Source: Rhizoctonia solani (taxonomy: Eukaryota; Basidiomycota; Agaricomycetes; Cantharellales; Ceratobasidiaceae). Taken from it: a stretch of 64,000 nt of DNA. Below are positions 61,849-64,000 of this stretch, piece after piece. The translations under genes and the position numbers were made by a program. The stretch is from assembly GCF_016906535.1 (NCBI RefSeq), contig NC_057379.1, positions 62,001 through 126,000 on the forward strand, in the 5' to 3' direction. Position 1 is the stretch's first letter. Each line of letters begins with the position of its first letter. The notes under the pieces are model-generated. The model searched no databases, was not told the origin of the DNA, and saw only the letters and a list, made by a program, of their open reading frames with translations.

Positions 61849-62408
61849 TGTTGTACACCACTGTAATGTGGGTACTCGCTAATGGGGGCGGGCGCTTGAG
61901 GCCGTACTACTACACTAGCTTATGTAAGGTAACTATCTAAGGCTATACTATCAGCGCTTAAGGCGCTCTACTTCTAACTACTGTCGGCAAAGGGGCCTGA
62001 GGCCTGGGAGGTGTGATAGGTTAAAGGGGTGGTGAGCGTCTGAGATCTACTAGGGGCCGGCTACTTAGCTGGCTGACTACCTTCTCTAATGAGTAAGAGA
62101 CGAGGTAAAATCGACTTGGTGTTTCCAAGCAATTTCCCTGCTGTATATATAGACAAAGCACACTATCTACATGGTCTGTGCTTGTGAGAGAAAGAAGTAT
62201 CTAAGACAAATGAGAAGCGTGCTGCGGGCTGCGCAGAAGCGTGGATTTCTCCTAAGCGCCCTTGGCACGGCATCTCGGCGCGGCATCTCGGCATAATAAG
62301 CGCCGAGATCACGTGATCAAAAAACAAAAGATATCCAGTCCGAAAAAAATACTACAAATATCAGAAAAATCGTGCGAGTCCAATGGTATATGTTAGGAGG
62401 TTATGACA
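61849..62408 (-). repeat. Solo LTR of the gypsy-1/2 family
   Basis: 560 bp with TG...CA ends and a perfect 5-bp duplication GGTTT (61844-61848, 62409-62413). No internal sequence is left, so an element inserted into the gypsy-3 leader and was then lost by LTR-LTR recombination. Orientation is opposite to gypsy-3. Confidence 0.93.
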
Positions 62409-62906
62409 GGTTTGTTCGACAAGGAGAGGACCCCCTGTACTAGCACAAGGGAAAACACGTGATCTGGGCCACCTTGCGGGGTAGAATAATCAAAAACCCC
62501 CCACCCACACGTAGTACCAAATTGCTATAAGGCAGACGGGCTCTAATCCCCCGCATACCACGTGTTTTGCCGGAACACAGTAGTTAGCAACCTTAGTCAG
62601 CTGAAACACCCGCTTGTAGAAAACCCGCTCATATCACAATTGCTAGATCTGTTGATTTGTTGTAGGGACTATCCAACGCTAGGTGCTTGACGCAAAGGTT
62701 TAGCGCCCACATACTACACAAAAACCGCCCATAAGTCCTGTTATAGGCACTACTTCCCCCACGCCATTTCCACCATTCCCTCCACACGCTCTGGAGTCCC
62801 ACACCCATACTCCCGTCCCTCTAGCTGCTCCTCTCGACGTTCCGTTCCAACCAATTCCCAACCACCCTCTCGCAGCGCATCTCCCACTTTGCAAGACTTG
62901 CCAAGG

Positions 62907-64000
62907 ATGGAACCGGAACCGTCCCTTGCCGCTCTACTCGAGGCTATCACAGCCCTCACAGCCACAGTCAGGTCCCTCCAGGACCAAATCAAATCACAAG
63001 GCCAACAGCTCAATGAGCTCAAGGCCATATGTAAGGAGACCGCCAACTTACTCAGCGACAAGGACCAAGGAACCCAAGCCCAGCCTGGCCCATTGGTTGG
63101 GCCTGTCACTCCCCCCACTCATACAGGGGGAGAAGCGCACACTCCAGGAACGGTTAGGCCTGAACTCAAGGCCCCCTTCCGCCCATCAAGAGGAATGGGC
63201 TTTGACTCAGAAGAGGAGGAAGAACCCAGGCGAGCTCCCAAAAAAGAGCCTCGCGACACGCCTAAACGGAGCCTCAGCTCCCTCACCCCCTTTGATGCAG
63301 GGTCCAGCGTAAAGCAACCCAAAATGGAACTCCCAGACCCATACAAAGGAGACTCCAGGGGATGGAAGGCAACCCAGTGGCTAGACCGTATGCTGCTGTG
63401 GGTTGCGCTTCATCAAGACCAATTTGATGAAGAGGAACAAATGGTTGTGTGGATTCTATACCACATGACAGATAAAGCTGCCAACTGGGCTCTTCCCATT
63501 ATTGGGACCATTATCAAGGGCAAGGGAAATCCCCCCACTACCATCCCGGCCTTAACGGCCAAATTCAAAGAAGCCTTCGCCGATCCAGATGCGAAGAGGG
63601 CGGCCACCAGGAAAATCGCCGCGTTGACTCAGACCACCACCACGTCTGAGTACGTCACAGAATTCTGCAATCTCATGGCAGAACTTGACTGGAACACTGA
63701 GGCGTACATTGCCCAGTTCACGCGCGGTCTTCACTGGAAGGTGAAAGAACTCCTGTCCACCAAGGACAACATTCCCAACAATGACCTGGAGGCCATATTT
63801 GCCGCCTTGGTCAAAATTGACAATACTCGTTGGGAGAACAAGGAAAACCGCCCCAAGAAGGCTCCCACCAAAGCTCCGGTCGCTGCAACCACCTCTACCA
63901 CCACCACTACCACCAGGGTCCGTTTATCAGAGGACCCCAATTACGTCACTCCGGAAGAACAAGACCGTCGCCGCGCGTCTGGCCTCTGCGTCAAGTGCGG
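62907..64000 (+). CDS. gag: Gypsy-3 gag, partial at the right edge
   Basis: Open from ATG 62907 (MEPEPSLAALLEAITAL) to the last base, ending within the zinc knuckle (LCVKCG). It has the same layout as the gags of gypsy-1/2: coiled coil, Pro-rich linker, gag domain (QWLDRMLLWVALHQDQFDEE). No stop seen in 364 codons. Upstream, the position matching the GTG of the other gags is not a start, which supports the chosen Met in all three. Confidence 0.9.
   Translation, partial: MEPEPSLAALLEAITALTATVRSLQDQIKSQGQQLNELKAICKETANLLSDKDQGTQAQPGPLVGPVTPPTHTGGEAHTPGTVRPELKAPFRPSRGMGFDSEEEEEPRRAPKKEPRDTPKRSLSSLTPFDAGSSVKQPKMELPDPYKGDSRGWKATQWLDRMLLWVALHQDQFDEEEQMVVWILYHMTDKAANWALPIIGTIIKGKGNPPTTIPALTAKFKEAFADPDAKRAATRKIAALTQTTTTSEYVTEFCNLMAELDWNTEAYIAQFTRGLHWKVKELLSTKDNIPNNDLEAIFAALVKIDNTRWENKENRPKKAPTKAPVAATTSTTTTTTRVRLSEDPNYVTPEEQDRRRASGLCVKC

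Larger units (their letters stand above)
61262..64000 (+). mobile_element. Gypsy-3: chromodomain-family gypsy element, runs off the right edge
   Basis: Plus orientation, in the same family as gypsy-1/2 by LTR, leader and gag. 5' LTR 61262-61822, then TTGTAAAATCAACTT as the presumed primer region. The leader is interrupted by a solo LTR (61849-62408), then gag is open to the window edge. Its other end, target duplication and pol lie outside. Confidence 0.9.

Overview
The window looks like a nuclear contig of an agaricomycete (basidiomycete) fungus. Rhizoctonia solani or a close relative fits best, but this is inferred from protein style and gene structure, not from any search. The reasons are many introns of about 45-110 nt, an ATP-citrate lyase encoded as one fused polypeptide, a kinase with an MLKL-like helical N-terminus, lineage-style multi-pass membrane proteins, and chromodomain gypsy and copia retrotransposons.

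Left half (1-33.9 kb), gene-bearing. In order: ATP-citrate lyase (2352-6415, +); a decayed membrane-protein gene (8412-11100, +); a 13-exon pseudokinase gene (12609-15034, +) followed by a broken kinase relic (15321-16339, +); a membrane/ectodomain protein (16917-19697, -); a Zn2Cys6 transcription factor (22490-24744, -); a 421-bp poly(A)-tailed retroposon with a 14-bp target duplication (24841-25261); a KDM4/JMJD2-type histone demethylase (26319-30076, +); and a P-loop NTPase of the Crinkler/RHS-like kind (31020-33888, +). I rebuilt the exon chains by hand. For six genes the summed exons are a multiple of three and end in a single stop.

Right half (34.1-64 kb), almost all LTR retrotransposons in nested layers. 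A copia element (34163-52184, TSD TTGCT) was split twice by related chromodomain gypsy elements on the other strand: gypsy-1 (34446-40705, TSD AGCCC) in its primer-binding site and gypsy-2 (41815-48079, TSD AACGA/AACAA) in gag-pol. Next come two fragments of the same gypsy LTR family. The second was split by a different gypsy, gypsy-4 (53160-59885, TSD CTCAC, LTRs identical by eye). The right edge holds the 5' part of another gypsy (gypsy-3, 61262 to the edge), whose leader carries a solo LTR (61849-62408, TSD GGTTT).

One thread runs through the repeats. Nearly every LTR-to-LTR difference, every nonsense codon and most catalytic-site replacements look like CpG to TpG/CpA changes. This fits cytosine-methylation-linked decay or a RIP-like process.
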